The position numbers and the translations under genes are program-made. Positions 6,669 through 16,082 of a DNA stretch of 64,000 bases are shown one piece after another; within the stretch, counting starts at the first letter, position 1; every line of letters begins with the position of its first letter. The notes under the pieces are model-generated. The model had not been told where the DNA came from. It worked only from the letters and a program-made list of their open reading frames with translations, and made no database searches. Source of the DNA: Streptomyces sp. CB02261 (GTDB lineage: Bacteria; Actinomycetota; Actinomycetes; Streptomycetales; Streptomycetaceae); NCBI RefSeq assembly GCF_001905665.1, contig NZ_LIVX01000011.1, forward strand, positions 1 through 64,000. The letters are read 5' to 3'.

Positions 6669-8884
6669 TGGTCGGTGTCGCCCTTGTCGTCGGCGGCGCC
6701 GTCCTCGTCCGCGAGGACGGGGACGAGGGAGAGCTTGCCGCGCTGGTCGATCTCGGCGATCTCGACCTGGACCTTGGCGCCGATCGCGAGCACGTCCTCG
6801 ACGTTCTCCACGCGCTTGCCACCGGCGAGCTTGCGGATCTGCGAGATGTGCAGCAGACCGTCCTTGCCGGGCATCAGGGAGACGAAGGCACCGAAGGTGG
6901 TGGTCTTGACGACCGTACCCAGGTAGCGCTCGCCGACCTCCGGCATGGTCGGGTTGGCGATGCCGTTGATCGTGGCGCGGGCGGCCTCGGCCTGCGAGCC
7001 CTGGGCGGCACCGATGTAGATGGTGCCGTCGTCCTCGATCGTGATGTCGGCGCCGGTGTCCTCCTGGATCTGGTTGATCATCTTGCCCTTGGGGCCGATG
7101 ACCTCACCGATCTTGTCCACGGGGATCTTGACGGTGATGATCCGCGGGGCGTTCGGGGACATCTCGTCCGGCGTGTCGATCGCTTCCATCATCACGTCGA
7201 GGATGTGGAGGCGGGCGTCGCGGGCCTGCTTGAGGGCCGCGGCCAGGACGGAGGCCGGGATGCCGTCCAGCTTGGTGTCGAGCTGGAGGGCGGTGACGAA
7301 CTCCTTGGTGCCGGCGACCTTGAAGTCCATGTCGCCGAAGGCGTCCTCCGCACCGAGGATGTCGGTGAGGGCGACGTAGTGGGTCTTGCCGTCGATCTCC
7401 TCGGAGATCAGACCCATGGCGATACCGGCGACGGGGGCCTTGAGCGGCACACCGGCGTTCAGCAGCGACATGGTGGAGGCGCAGACCGAGCCCATCGACG
7501 TCGAGCCGTTGGAGCCGAGGGCCTCGGACACCTGACGGATCGCGTAGGGGAACTCCTCGCGGGTCGGCAGGACCGGCACGAGGGCGCGCTCGGCGAGCGC
7601 GCCGTGGCCGATCTCGCGGCGCTTGGGCGAGCCCACGCGGCCGGTCTCACCGACGGAGTACGGCGGGAAGTTGTAGTTGTGCATGTAGCGCTTGCGGGTC
7701 ACCGGGGAGAGGGTGTCCAGCTGCTGCTCCATGCGGAGCATGTTGAGGGTGGTGACGCCCAGGATCTGGGTCTCGCCACGCTCGAACAGCGCCGAGCCGT
7801 GCACGCGCGGGATGGCCTCGACCTCGGCGGCGAGCGTACGGATGTCCGTGATGCCGCGGCCGTCGATGCGGACCTTGTCCTTGATGATCCGCTCGCGGAC
7901 CAGCTTCTTGGTCAGCGCGCGGTAGGCGCCCGAGATCTCCTTCTCGCGGCCTTCGAAGGCCGGGAGGAGCTTCTCGGCGGCGAGCTCCTTGATGCGGTCG
8001 AGCTCGGTCTCGCGCTCCTGCTTGCCGGCGATGGTGAGCGCCTTGGCGAGGTCGCCCTTGACGGCGGCGGAGAGCGCCTCCAGGACGTCGTCCTGGTAGT
8101 CGAGGAAGACCGGGAACTCGCCGGTGGGCTTGGCGGCCTTGGCGGCGAGGTCCGACTGGGCCTTGCAGAGGACCTTGATGAAGGGCTTCGCGGCCTCGAG
8201 ACCGGCGGCGACGATCTCCTCGGTCGGCGCCTCGGCGCCGTCCTTGACGAGCTGGATGGTCTTCTCGGTGGCCTCGGCCTCGACCATCATGATCGCGACG
8301 TCGCCGTCCTCGAGAACGCGACCGGCGACGACCATGTCGAAGACGGCGTCCTCGAGCTCGGTGTGCGTCGGGAACGCGACCCACTGGCCCTTGATCAGGG
8401 CGACACGGGTGCCGCCGATCGGGCCGGAGAAGGGCAGGCCGGCCAGCTGCGTGGAGCAGGAGGCGGCGTTGATCGCGACCACGTCGTACAGGTGGTCGGG
8501 GTTGAGCGCCATGATCGTCTCGACGATCTGGATCTCGTTGCGCAGGCCCTTCTTGAAGGAGGGGCGCAGCGGCCGGTCGATCAGACGACAGGTGAGGACG
8601 GCGTCCTCGGAGGGGCGGCCCTCCCGGCGGAAGAAGGAGCCGGGGATCTTGCCGGCCGCGTACATCCGCTCCTCGACGTCCACCGTGAGGGGGAAGAAGT
8701 CGAGCTGGTCCTTGGGGCGCTTCGAGGCGGTGGTCGCCGAGAGGACCATCGTGTCGTCGTCCAGGTAGGCGACGGCGGAGCCGGCGGCCTGCTTGGCGAG
8801 ACGGCCGGTCTCGAAGCGGATGGTGCGGGTACCGAAGGCGCCGTTGTCGATGACGGCCTCGGCGTAGTGGGTCTCGTTCTCCAC
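6665..8884 (-). CDS. pnp: Polyribonucleotide nucleotidyltransferase (PNPase)
   Basis: Phosphorolytic 3'-5' exoribonuclease and RNA 3'-polymerase; the streptomycete enzyme was first described as guanosine pentaphosphate synthetase (GpsI). 739 aa. The order is a first RNase PH domain (about 12-145), a helical linker, a second RNase PH domain (about 345-560, with GSNGSTSMGSVCAS), a KH domain (IPVDKIGEVIGPKGKMI and on) and an S1 domain (GTVVKTTTFGAFVSLMPGKD), ending in an acidic tail. GTG start with AGGAG about ten bases upstream. rpsO lies 279 bp upstream on the same strand. Confidence 0.96.
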   Translation of the reverse strand: MENETHYAEAVIDNGAFGTRTIRFETGRLAKQAAGSAVAYLDDDTMVLSATTASKRPKDQLDFFPLTVDVEERMYAAGKIPGSFFRREGRPSEDAVLTCRLIDRPLRPSFKKGLRNEIQIVETIMALNPDHLYDVVAINAASCSTQLAGLPFSGPIGGTRVALIKGQWVAFPTHTELEDAVFDMVVAGRVLEDGDVAIMMVEAEATEKTIQLVKDGAEAPTEEIVAAGLEAAKPFIKVLCKAQSDLAAKAAKPTGEFPVFLDYQDDVLEALSAAVKGDLAKALTIAGKQERETELDRIKELAAEKLLPAFEGREKEISGAYRALTKKLVRERIIKDKVRIDGRGITDIRTLAAEVEAIPRVHGSALFERGETQILGVTTLNMLRMEQQLDTLSPVTRKRYMHNYNFPPYSVGETGRVGSPKRREIGHGALAERALVPVLPTREEFPYAIRQVSEALGSNGSTSMGSVCASTMSLLNAGVPLKAPVAGIAMGLISEEIDGKTHYVALTDILGAEDAFGDMDFKVAGTKEFVTALQLDTKLDGIPASVLAAALKQARDARLHILDVMMEAIDTPDEMSPNAPRIITVKIPVDKIGEVIGPKGKMINQIQEDTGADITIEDDGTIYIGAAQGSQAEAARATINGIANPTMPEVGERYLGTVVKTTTFGAFVSLMPGKDGLLHISQIRKLAGGKRVENVEDVLAIGAKVQVEIAEIDQRGKLSLVPVLADEDGAADDKGDTDQ

Positions 8885-9120
8885 TATGGGTTTCTCCTAC
8901 GTGTTCGTCTTTGCGTCCGGGGCCCGTGTGGCCGGGGACGGTGTGCGACGGTGGCGAAGGAGCGCCTCGGGTGCTGGCCGGTCTTCGATCGAAGCACCCG
9001 GAACGTCGTGTCCGGGGGCCACTACCGAGGACCGGCGGCGAGCCGGCGGCTCCTCGCTCGTCCTATGGGGTTGTGCGACCAGCCTAAGTGCCGATGCGCA
9101 CTTTGTGCACGTACAGCAAA
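8885..9120. other. rpsO-pnp intergenic leader
   Basis: Non-coding. It contains GC-rich dyads, the clearest around 9040-9052. In S. coelicolor the equivalent spacer is known to carry a pnp promoter and a hairpin cut by RNase III; I cannot place those here with confidence. Confidence 0.45.
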
Positions 9121-9153
9121 GGGAGCGGCCCCCTGAAAGTGGGAACCGCTCCC
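9121..9153 (-). terminator. Terminator/attenuator after rpsO
   Basis: Eight-bp stem (9121-9128 with 9146-9153), with extra C/G pairs inside, starting ten bases past the rpsO stop. On the minus strand it is followed by a TTTGC stretch. It probably lowers read-through from rpsO into pnp. Confidence 0.65.
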
Positions 9154-9163
9154 TCCACGCGTC

Positions 9164-9454
9164 TTACTTGGCGCCGCCGGCCGCACCGCGGCGGATGCCG
9201 AGGCGGTCGACCAGCGTACGGAAGCGCTGGATGTCCTTCTTGGCCAGGTACTGCAGCAGGCGGCGGCGCTGGCCGACCAGGATCAGCAGACCACGGCGGG
9301 AGTGGTGGTCGTGCTTGTGCTGCTTGAGGTGTTCGGTCAGGTCCGAGATGCGACGGGACAGCATCGCGACCTGGACCTCGGGGGAGCCGGTGTCGCCCTC
9401 CTTGGTGCCGAACTCGGTCATGATCTGCTTCTTGACAGCGGCGTCGAGAGCCAC
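9164..9454 (-). CDS. rpsO: 30S ribosomal protein S15
   Basis: 96 aa; binds the central domain of 16S rRNA early in 30S assembly. The signature GDTGSPEVQVA, the HKHDHHSRRGLL loop and the RRRLLQYL helix are all present. The GTG start has GAGGAG six bases upstream. A short hairpin (9491-9512) lies in the likely leader. Same strand and direction as pnp, the usual rpsO-pnp pairing. Confidence 0.97.
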   Translation of the reverse strand: MALDAAVKKQIMTEFGTKEGDTGSPEVQVAMLSRRISDLTEHLKQHKHDHHSRRGLLILVGQRRRLLQYLAKKDIQRFRTLVDRLGIRRGAAGGAK

Positions 9455-9655
9455 GCGGTTCTCCTCTTGGTGTTCGTGCGCCCGTGAGTGCCCCTGGTCT
9501 AGGTCTCAGGGGAAGCTTCCGTGACTCGACGGGCGAAGGTCCGATGGGCGCAGCTTCCAGAGGCTTCCGACCGAGTCGGGGGCATTCCGGGAGCGCGTAC
9601 ACAAACGGCCGTCACACAGCGTACCAGCTCGCCGGAGCGCCGCCGGCTCCCGGTC

Positions 9656-11134
9656 CTACTTGCTGGTGAGGGAGCGGACCGCCGAGAAGACGTCGAGGAC
9701 GGCGAGGCAGAGCGGGACGAGGGAGAGCAGCACGAACGCCTCGGCCAGGTCGAGGAGGCGGCCCCAGAAGGGGGAGAGACCCTTCTTCGGGATGATCAGG
9801 CCGATCGCGGTGATCAGCGCGGCGCCCGCCGCGACGGCCGCGGTGAGCCAGATCGTACGGATGTCCAGGCCGCCCCGGTCGCCGTACATCAGGAGGTCCT
9901 TGACCAGGTCCGCCGGCGGGTTGAGGGAGAGGCCGAGGACGAGCAGGGCGATGGCGGCGATGCCGGCGACGAGGACGCAGGCGACCTGCGAGGTGTAGCG
10001 GAAGAGGCGGGCGCGCAGCAGCATCGCCAGGCCGGAGGCGAGGGCGAGGAGCTGGCCCCAGACGTTTCCGGCGAAGCCGAGGACGGCGGCGGAGCCGACG
10101 ACGACGGCAGCGCAGCCGCCGACCAGGCCGAGGAGCATCTCGTGGCCGCGGCGGGCCTGGAGCGCGATGCGCTCGCCGTCGACGGGCTGCGCGTCCTCGC
10201 CGGCCTGCTGCTGCGGGTCGCCGTGGAACTCGTCGTCGGCGGCGCTGCGCGGGGCGGCGTAGCCGATGGGGAGCCGGGCGAAGCGGGCGGAGAGGCCGGG
10301 CAGGAAGGCGACGAGGCCGATGGCGACGGGCGCGCAGACGGCGGCGGTCTCGGTGGCGGTGGTCTCGGTGAGGATCGCCAGGAAGGTGGCGAGGGTGCCG
10401 ACGCCGGCCAGGAAGGTGGCGGCGACGAAGGGCGCGTCGCCGCTGGGGGTGAGCGCGACGAGGGCCACCGAGGCGACGAGGACGGTGACGCAGCCGAGCA
10501 GGAACTGCAGGCGGCCGGGGCCCTGGCCGGCGTCGGGGCCGACGATGCCGGAGCCGGCGATGAGCAGCAGCGGCAGCGCGCCGAGGCCGAGGGCGACGGC
10601 GGTCGCCCGGTCGCCGTACACGCGGGCGCGTACTCCGGCGAAGGCGGTGAGGAGGAGGCCGGCGGCGCCCGCGATGATCCCGGGCAGGCTGTGCATGTCG
10701 TGGCGGACCGGGTCGGCGAACCAGAGGACGAAGCCCATGAGGACGAGGAGCAGCACGCCGCCGAGGAGTCCGGCGCCGCGGAGCAGCTCGTCGCTCCACA
10801 GGTGCCGGTCGCGGGTGACGGCGGAGGCGACGGCGTCGGACACGTCGTCGTAGACGGCCGGCGGCAGGGACTGGGCGAACGGGCGTAGGGAGAGCACCTC
10901 GCCGTCGAGGACCTGCTGGGCGGCGAGGGTGCGGGCGCCGTCGAGGACCGATCCGTCCCGGCGGACCAGGTGGTAGCCGGTGGGGGTGCCGGCGGCCTGG
11001 GTCTGTCCGGTGAGCCGCAGGATCTCCGGGTAGACGTCGGCGACGGCGATGTCCTCGGGGAGCGCGACGTCGATGCGGCTGTCCGGCGCCACGACGGTGA
11101 CGCGGCAGAAGCCGGTCGCTGCGGTCGTACTCAC
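9656..11134 (-). CDS. eccD: Type VII secretion integral membrane protein EccD
   Basis: Channel-forming subunit of the ESX secretion membrane complex. The 492-aa protein has an N-terminal ubiquitin-like (YukD) domain (about 10-90, beginning CRVTVVAPDSRIDVALPEDI) and about eleven transmembrane helices from residue 120 to the end. A charged cytoplasmic loop at about 305-345 (FHGDPQQQAGEDAQPVDGER) splits the helices. I chose the GTG at 11134, which has AGGGGG about eight bases upstream; the open frame extends further but does not look coding. It is divergent from eccC, with a 182-bp shared promoter region. Confidence 0.92.
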   Translation of the reverse strand: MSTTAATGFCRVTVVAPDSRIDVALPEDIAVADVYPEILRLTGQTQAAGTPTGYHLVRRDGSVLDGARTLAAQQVLDGEVLSLRPFAQSLPPAVYDDVSDAVASAVTRDRHLWSDELLRGAGLLGGVLLLVLMGFVLWFADPVRHDMHSLPGIIAGAAGLLLTAFAGVRARVYGDRATAVALGLGALPLLLIAGSGIVGPDAGQGPGRLQFLLGCVTVLVASVALVALTPSGDAPFVAATFLAGVGTLATFLAILTETTATETAAVCAPVAIGLVAFLPGLSARFARLPIGYAAPRSAADDEFHGDPQQQAGEDAQPVDGERIALQARRGHEMLLGLVGGCAAVVVGSAAVLGFAGNVWGQLLALASGLAMLLRARLFRYTSQVACVLVAGIAAIALLVLGLSLNPPADLVKDLLMYGDRGGLDIRTIWLTAAVAAGAALITAIGLIIPKKGLSPFWGRLLDLAEAFVLLSLVPLCLAVLDVFSAVRSLTSK

Positions 11135-11316
11135 TGTGTGGACCCCCTGATTCGCGGTTGCGCACGATGCGCGCGCCACCCTACCGGGGACGGCCGGTGG
11201 GGGCTGCAAGTAGGATCGCCGTCCCATGGGGGAAGTCCGTGCGCCCGGCTGCCGACAGGGGTGCCGAGTGGATGCTCCCGCCACGAGCCCGCCTCCAACG
11301 AGGGATTGATGCGCCG

Positions 11317-14300
11317 GTGAGCCAGATCGTCGTCAAACGCCCGCCGAGGTCTCTTCCGCCGGAAGTGCCCGGTGAGGAACTGGTCCTGGAGTCTCCGCCG
11401 GAACTTCCGCGGGGGCAGCAGGAGTCGGCGTTGATGCAGCTCCTGCCGATGCTCGGCATGGGCTCGTCGGTGGTGTTCTTCTTCATGACGCCGTCTCCGA
11501 TCATGCGGATCATGGGCACTCTGATGCTGGCGTCGACGGTCGCGATGGCGGTCGCCCAGTTCGTCAGATTCCGTCGCGGTACGCAGGGGCAAATGGCCGA
11601 TGTCCGCCGCGACTACCTCAAATACCTCGCGCAGACCCGGCGTACGGTCCGGCGTACGGCCCGCAAGCAGCGGGACGCGCAGCTGTATCTGCACCCCGCC
11701 CCCGAGCAGTTGTGGTCGGTGGTGGCCGAGGGTTCGCGGGTGTGGGAGCGCCGGGTCGGCGACCATGACTTCGGGCAGGCGCGGATCGGGCTCGGGGCGC
11801 AGCAGTTGGCGACGCCGCTGGTGGCGCCGGACACCGCTCCGGTGGACGAGCTGGAGCCGCTGTGCGCGGGCGCGATGCAGCAGTTCCTCGCGGTGCACGG
11901 CACGTTGGACGGGCTGCCGATGGCGGTCTCGATGCGGGCCTTCTACCACGTGACGGTGTCGGGTGAGCCGGAGTCGGCGCAGGCGGCCGCGCGTGCGCTG
12001 GTGGCGCAGCTGGTGACCCTGCACTCCCCCGAGGACCTGGTGGTCGCGGTGGTCGCGGCCCGGGCCTCGCAGGAGCGGTGGGACTGGGCGAAGTGGCTGC
12101 CGCACACGCAGGTGCCGGGTCAGGTCGACGGTGCCGGTACGAAGCGGCTGTTCGGCGACGACCTGGGCGAGCTGGAGGGCCTGATCCGGTCGAAGCTGGA
12201 CGGGCGGCCCCGGTTCTCCCGGGACAACCAGCCGGTGCTCGACCAGCCGCACGTGGTGGTGGTCCTGGACGGCGGCATGGTGCCGCCGGACTCGCTGCTC
12301 GCGGCGCCCGAGGGCCTTCAGGGCGTGACGATCGTGGAGGTGGTCTCGGGCGAGCTGGACGAGCCGCGCGGTGGCCTGTCGGTGGTGGTACGGCCGAACC
12401 GGCTGTCGCTGGAGTTCGGCGGCGGCTTCGCGTACGAGGGGCTGCCGGACGGCATCTCGCTTCCGGCGGCGGAGGCCCTGGCGCGGCAGCTGGCGCCGTT
12501 GCGGATGGGCGGCGGGGACGACGACGAGCCGCTGCTGGCCAACCTGGACTTCACGGATCTGCTGAACCTGGGCGACGCGGCCTCGGTGGACGTGGCGCGG
12601 ACCTGGCGGCCGCGGTCGGTGGCCGAGCGGCTCCGGGTGCCGATCGGTGTCGGCGAGGACGGCCAGCCGGTCATGCTGGACCTGAAGGAGGCCGCGCAGG
12701 AGGGCATGGGCCCGCACGGTCTGTGCGTCGGTGCGACGGGTTCCGGCAAGTCGGAGCTGCTGCGGACGCTGGTGCTCGGGCTCGCGGTGACGCACTCCTC
12801 GGAGACGCTGAACTTCGTCCTCGCGGACTTCAAGGGCGGCGCGACCTTCGCGGGCATGTCGCAGATGCCGCACGTGGCGGCGGTCATCACCAACCTCTCC
12901 GACGACCTGACGCTGGTCGACCGCATGGGCGACGCGATCCGCGGTGAGCTCCAGCGTCGCCAGGAGCTGCTGCGGTCGGCGGGCAACTACGCCAACATCC
13001 ACGACTACGAGAAGGCGCGGGCGGCCGGTGCCCCGCTGGAGCCGCTGGCCTCGCTGGTCCTCGTGATCGACGAGTTCTCCGAACTCCTCACCGCCAAGCC
13101 GGACTTCATCGACATGTTCATCCAGATCGGCCGCATCGGCCGGTCCCTGGGCGTACACCTGCTGCTGGCCTCGCAGCGCCTTGAGGAGGGCAAGCTGCGC
13201 GGTCTCGACACGTATCTGTCGTACCGGATCGGTCTGCGGACCTTCTCGGCGGCGGAGTCACGGACGGCGATCGGCGTGCCGGACGCCTATCACCTGCCGT
13301 CGGTGCCGGGTTCGGGCTATCTGAAGTTCGGTACGGACGAGATGACCCGCTTCAAGGCGGCGTACGTCTCGGGGACGTACCGGACGGGCGGGCCGCGTCT
13401 GGAGATCGGTCAGCTGCCGGTGGAGCGGCGTCCCGCGCTGTTCACGGCGGCGCCGGTGCCGGTGGTGTACGCGGCGCCGGACCCGGCGTACCTGACGGCC
13501 CAGCGCGCGGAGGAGGACGACGCGCTCGCGGACACGGTCCTCGACGTGATCGTGCGGCGGCTCGAGGGCCAGGGGGTGCCGGCGCACCAGGTGTGGCTGC
13601 CGCCGCTCGACCAGGCGCCGTCGCTCGACCAGCTCCTTCCGGGGCTCGCGCAGACGGCGGACCGGGGGCTCACGGCGACGGAGTACACGCGTCAGGGCGG
13701 GCTCACGGTGCCGCTCGGCCTCATCGACAAGCCGTTCGAGCAGCGGCGTGAGGTGCTGTACCGGGACTTCTCGGGTGCGGCCGGTCACATGATGGTGGTC
13801 GGCGGTCCGCAGTCCGGGAAGTCGACGATCATGCGGACGCTGATCTCGTCGTTCGCGCTCACCCACACCCCGGCCGAGGTGCAGTTCTACTGTCTGGACT
13901 TCGGTGGCGGCGGCATGGTGGCGCTCGCCGACCTGCCGCACGTCGGCGGGGTGGCGTCACGGCTCGACCCGGAGCGGGTGCGCCGGACGGTCGCCGAGGT
14001 GATGGGCGTCCTCAACCGCCGGGAGGAGTTCTTCCGTACGCACTCCATCGACTCGATGACGACGTTCCGGCGCAAGCGGGCCGCGGGCGAGCTGCCCGGC
14101 GAGGCCTGGGGTGACGTCTTCCTGGTCGTGGACGGCTGGGGCAGCTTCCGCAACGACTACGACATGCTGGAGCCGATCGTCGCCGACATCGCGGCACGCG
14201 GTCTGGGCTACGGCATCCACGTGGTGATCACCGCCTCCCGGTACATGGAGGTGCGGGCGGCGCTCAAGGACCAGATGCTGGGCCGCCTCGAACTGCGGCT

Positions 14301-15270
14301 CGGTGACGTCATGGACTCCGAGTTCGACCGGAAGGTCGCGGCGAACGTGCCGCCGGGGGTGCCGGGGCGCGGTCAGGTGCAGGAGAAGCTGCACTTCATG
14401 GGCGCGCTGCCGCGGATCGACGGATCGAGTTCGGCCGCCGACCTGTCGGAGGGAACGGCCGCGTTCGTCCGGTCGGTGGGGGCGAGCTGGAACGGGGCCC
14501 CGGCTCCGGCGGTGCGGCTGCTGCCGCGCAAGCTGCCGGCGGAGCGGCTGCCGAAGGGCTTCGAGTACCCGCAGCACGGCATCGCGATCGGTATCGACGA
14601 GACGAACCTGGAGCCGGTGTTCGTCGACTTCGAGTCGGATCCGTTCTTCCTGATCTTCGGTGAGAGCGAGTCCGGCAAGACGGGGCTGCTGCGGCTCATC
14701 GCGAAGCAGCTGTGCGAGCGGTACACGCCGGAGCAGGCGCGGATCGTGGTCGGCGACTACCGGCGGACGATGCTGGAGGCGGTGGCGCCCTCGCACCTCC
14801 TGGAATACGCGCCGATGGCCTCGGCCATGCAGATGCACATGGACGCGATCAACACGGTGATGACGAAGCGGGCGCCGAAGCCCGACATCACACCGCAGCA
14901 GCTGCGGGACCGCAGCTGGTGGACGGGTCCACAGCTGTTCGTCCTCATCGACGACTTCGAGCTGGTGGCGACCAACTCGGGTAACCCGCTGGCGGTCCTG
15001 GTGGAGAACCTGCCGTTCGCGCGGGACGTCGGCATCCGGTTCATCGTGGCGCGCAACCAGGCGGGTGCCTCGCGGGCGATGTACGAGCCGTTCATGCAGC
15101 GGATGCGGGAGCTGGGCGCGCAGGGCGTGATCCTCTCCGGCGACCCGCAGGAGGGCGACATCCTGGGCAACGTCCGGGCCAGGCCGATGCCGCAGGGCCG
15201 GGGCACGTTCGTGTCGCGGAAGCGGGGCACGCCGCTGGTGCAGCTGGGCTGGCTGCCGGAGCAGCACTGA
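11317..15270 (+). CDS. eccC: Type VII secretion FtsK/SpoIIIE ATPase EccC
   Basis: Motor ATPase of the ESX system that recognises WXG100 substrates. From the GTG at 11317 (AGGGA site about 11 bases upstream) it is 1317 aa. Two N-terminal membrane helices (about 45-85) precede three FtsK-type ATPase domains with Walker A motifs at 472-479 (GATGSGKS), 829-836 (GGPQSGKS) and 1115-1122 (GESESGKT). Only domain 1 has a full Walker B with catalytic Glu (LVLVIDEF). Domain 2 has LVVDGW and domain 3 VLIDDF, in line with the idea that domains 2 and 3 mainly bind substrate. The fused form (EccCa plus EccCb in one chain) is usual for actinobacterial non-ESX-1 systems. Confidence 0.94.
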   Translation: MSQIVVKRPPRSLPPEVPGEELVLESPPELPRGQQESALMQLLPMLGMGSSVVFFFMTPSPIMRIMGTLMLASTVAMAVAQFVRFRRGTQGQMADVRRDYLKYLAQTRRTVRRTARKQRDAQLYLHPAPEQLWSVVAEGSRVWERRVGDHDFGQARIGLGAQQLATPLVAPDTAPVDELEPLCAGAMQQFLAVHGTLDGLPMAVSMRAFYHVTVSGEPESAQAAARALVAQLVTLHSPEDLVVAVVAARASQERWDWAKWLPHTQVPGQVDGAGTKRLFGDDLGELEGLIRSKLDGRPRFSRDNQPVLDQPHVVVVLDGGMVPPDSLLAAPEGLQGVTIVEVVSGELDEPRGGLSVVVRPNRLSLEFGGGFAYEGLPDGISLPAAEALARQLAPLRMGGGDDDEPLLANLDFTDLLNLGDAASVDVARTWRPRSVAERLRVPIGVGEDGQPVMLDLKEAAQEGMGPHGLCVGATGSGKSELLRTLVLGLAVTHSSETLNFVLADFKGGATFAGMSQMPHVAAVITNLSDDLTLVDRMGDAIRGELQRRQELLRSAGNYANIHDYEKARAAGAPLEPLASLVLVIDEFSELLTAKPDFIDMFIQIGRIGRSLGVHLLLASQRLEEGKLRGLDTYLSYRIGLRTFSAAESRTAIGVPDAYHLPSVPGSGYLKFGTDEMTRFKAAYVSGTYRTGGPRLEIGQLPVERRPALFTAAPVPVVYAAPDPAYLTAQRAEEDDALADTVLDVIVRRLEGQGVPAHQVWLPPLDQAPSLDQLLPGLAQTADRGLTATEYTRQGGLTVPLGLIDKPFEQRREVLYRDFSGAAGHMMVVGGPQSGKSTIMRTLISSFALTHTPAEVQFYCLDFGGGGMVALADLPHVGGVASRLDPERVRRTVAEVMGVLNRREEFFRTHSIDSMTTFRRKRAAGELPGEAWGDVFLVVDGWGSFRNDYDMLEPIVADIAARGLGYGIHVVITASRYMEVRAALKDQMLGRLELRLGDVMDSEFDRKVAANVPPGVPGRGQVQEKLHFMGALPRIDGSSSAADLSEGTAAFVRSVGASWNGAPAPAVRLLPRKLPAERLPKGFEYPQHGIAIGIDETNLEPVFVDFESDPFFLIFGESESGKTGLLRLIAKQLCERYTPEQARIVVGDYRRTMLEAVAPSHLLEYAPMASAMQMHMDAINTVMTKRAPKPDITPQQLRDRSWWTGPQLFVLIDDFELVATNSGNPLAVLVENLPFARDVGIRFIVARNQAGASRAMYEPFMQRMRELGAQGVILSGDPQEGDILGNVRARPMPQGRGTFVSRKRGTPLVQLGWLPEQH

Positions 15271-15326
15271 CGGGACGGCGCGGACGGGGAACAGGGCCCG
15301 CGGGCCGCGGATTTCCCGCTGATCGG

Positions 15327-15364
15327 GTACGGCGGTCCCACTACTGTGGGAGGGACCGCCGTAC
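15327..15364. promoter_or_regulatory. Long palindrome between eccC and the DUF397 gene
   Basis: Perfect 13-bp inverted repeat (15327-15339 with 15352-15364) around a 12-base centre that is itself partly palindromic. It ends 21 bases before the DUF397 start, so it could terminate eccC transcription, act as an operator, or both. Confidence 0.55.
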
Positions 15365-15385
15365 GACCGCGAAGGGAACGCGCCG

Positions 15386-15679
15386 ATGACCGACGCAGCA
15401 CACGACAGCACCGAGCTCGCCGGGAGCCCGGCCGACGCCCTGGCCGCCGAGAAGCAGCGCCAGAAGGACGAGCTGTACGCGCTGGACATCTCCGGCGTCG
15501 AGTGGCAGGGCGCGCCGGGGACGAGCCCGGACGAGGAGCGGGTGGAGATCGCGCGGCTCCCGGAGGGCGCGGTGGCGATGCGTTCGTCCCTCGACAAGGA
15601 GACGGTGCTGCGGTACACGAAGGCCGAGTGGGACGCGTTCGTCCTCGGCGCCCGGGACGGCGAGTTCGACCTGCGGTAG
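15386..15679 (+). CDS. DUF397-domain protein
   Basis: 97 aa. The C-terminal half shows the DUF397 pattern: a variant of the W.KSS.S motif (SGVEWQGAP), then VEIARLPEGAVAMRSSLDKE and a terminal LRYTKAEWDAFVLGARDGEFD. As I recall, streptomycete DUF397 proteins are usually encoded beside an XRE-type helix-turn-helix partner and affect development, but no such partner is present here. It sits between eccC and the esx operon, flanked by a strong palindrome on each side. The role in or near ESX secretion is unknown. Confidence 0.85.
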   Translation: MTDAAHDSTELAGSPADALAAEKQRQKDELYALDISGVEWQGAPGTSPDEERVEIARLPEGAVAMRSSLDKETVLRYTKAEWDAFVLGARDGEFDLR

Positions 15680-15692
15680 GCGCCGGACACGC

Positions 15693-15731
15693 GTGAGGGG
15701 GTGGCCCGTCGGGAACGGGCCACCCCCTCAC
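15693..15731. terminator. Bidirectional terminator
   Basis: Perfect 16-bp stem (15693-15708 with 15716-15731) and a seven-base loop, placed between the convergent DUF397 gene and the second esx gene. It can serve both. Confidence 0.85.
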
Positions 15732-15747
15732 GTACGTCCGCGGGATG

Positions 15748-16035
15748 TCACATGCGGAACCGGGCGGCGTTGCCCCGGTCGGTGTCCTGGTAGCCGATGA
15801 CCGACTCGTCGAGGAGCTGGGCGATGCGCGCCAGGTCCTGGTTCATGCCGGCCATGTCGCGGGTCAGGCGGTCCTGGGTCTCGCGGTACGCGATCTTGGC
15901 CTCACCCTCCCAGTTGCTGGCGACGCGGTTGACCTCGGCCATGAGGTCGTCGAGCTTCTGGGTGAGGGTGGTGGAGGTCAGGCGGGTGTCGGCCGCCGCC
16001 TGCGTCACGGTGTCGTAATTGACCGCAGTGGTCAT
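15748..16035 (-). CDS. WXG100 family ESX secretion substrate (Esx partner 1)
   Basis: 95 aa, a helical hairpin protein exported by the ESX system, usually as a heterodimer with the product of the neighbouring esx gene. The WXG turn is W42-E-G44. The C-terminal secretion signal YxxxD/E is present as YQDTD (82-86). AGGAG lies eight bases before the ATG. It is the second gene of the esx pair, 47 bp after the first, and ends at the bidirectional terminator. I cannot say from sequence alone whether it corresponds to EsxA or EsxB. Confidence 0.92.
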   Translation of the reverse strand: MTTAVNYDTVTQAAADTRLTSTTLTQKLDDLMAEVNRVASNWEGEAKIAYRETQDRLTRDMAGMNQDLARIAQLLDESVIGYQDTDRGNAARFRM

Positions 16036-16082
16036 GGTGTTGACTCCTGGAGTGAGAGTGGCGCGGAGGGCTGTCGGGTGGC

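Noticed and set aside
4716..6926. 736-codon forward frame across dapB and the M16 gene
   Set aside because: Antisense to two well-identified genes; no domain and no ribosome site.
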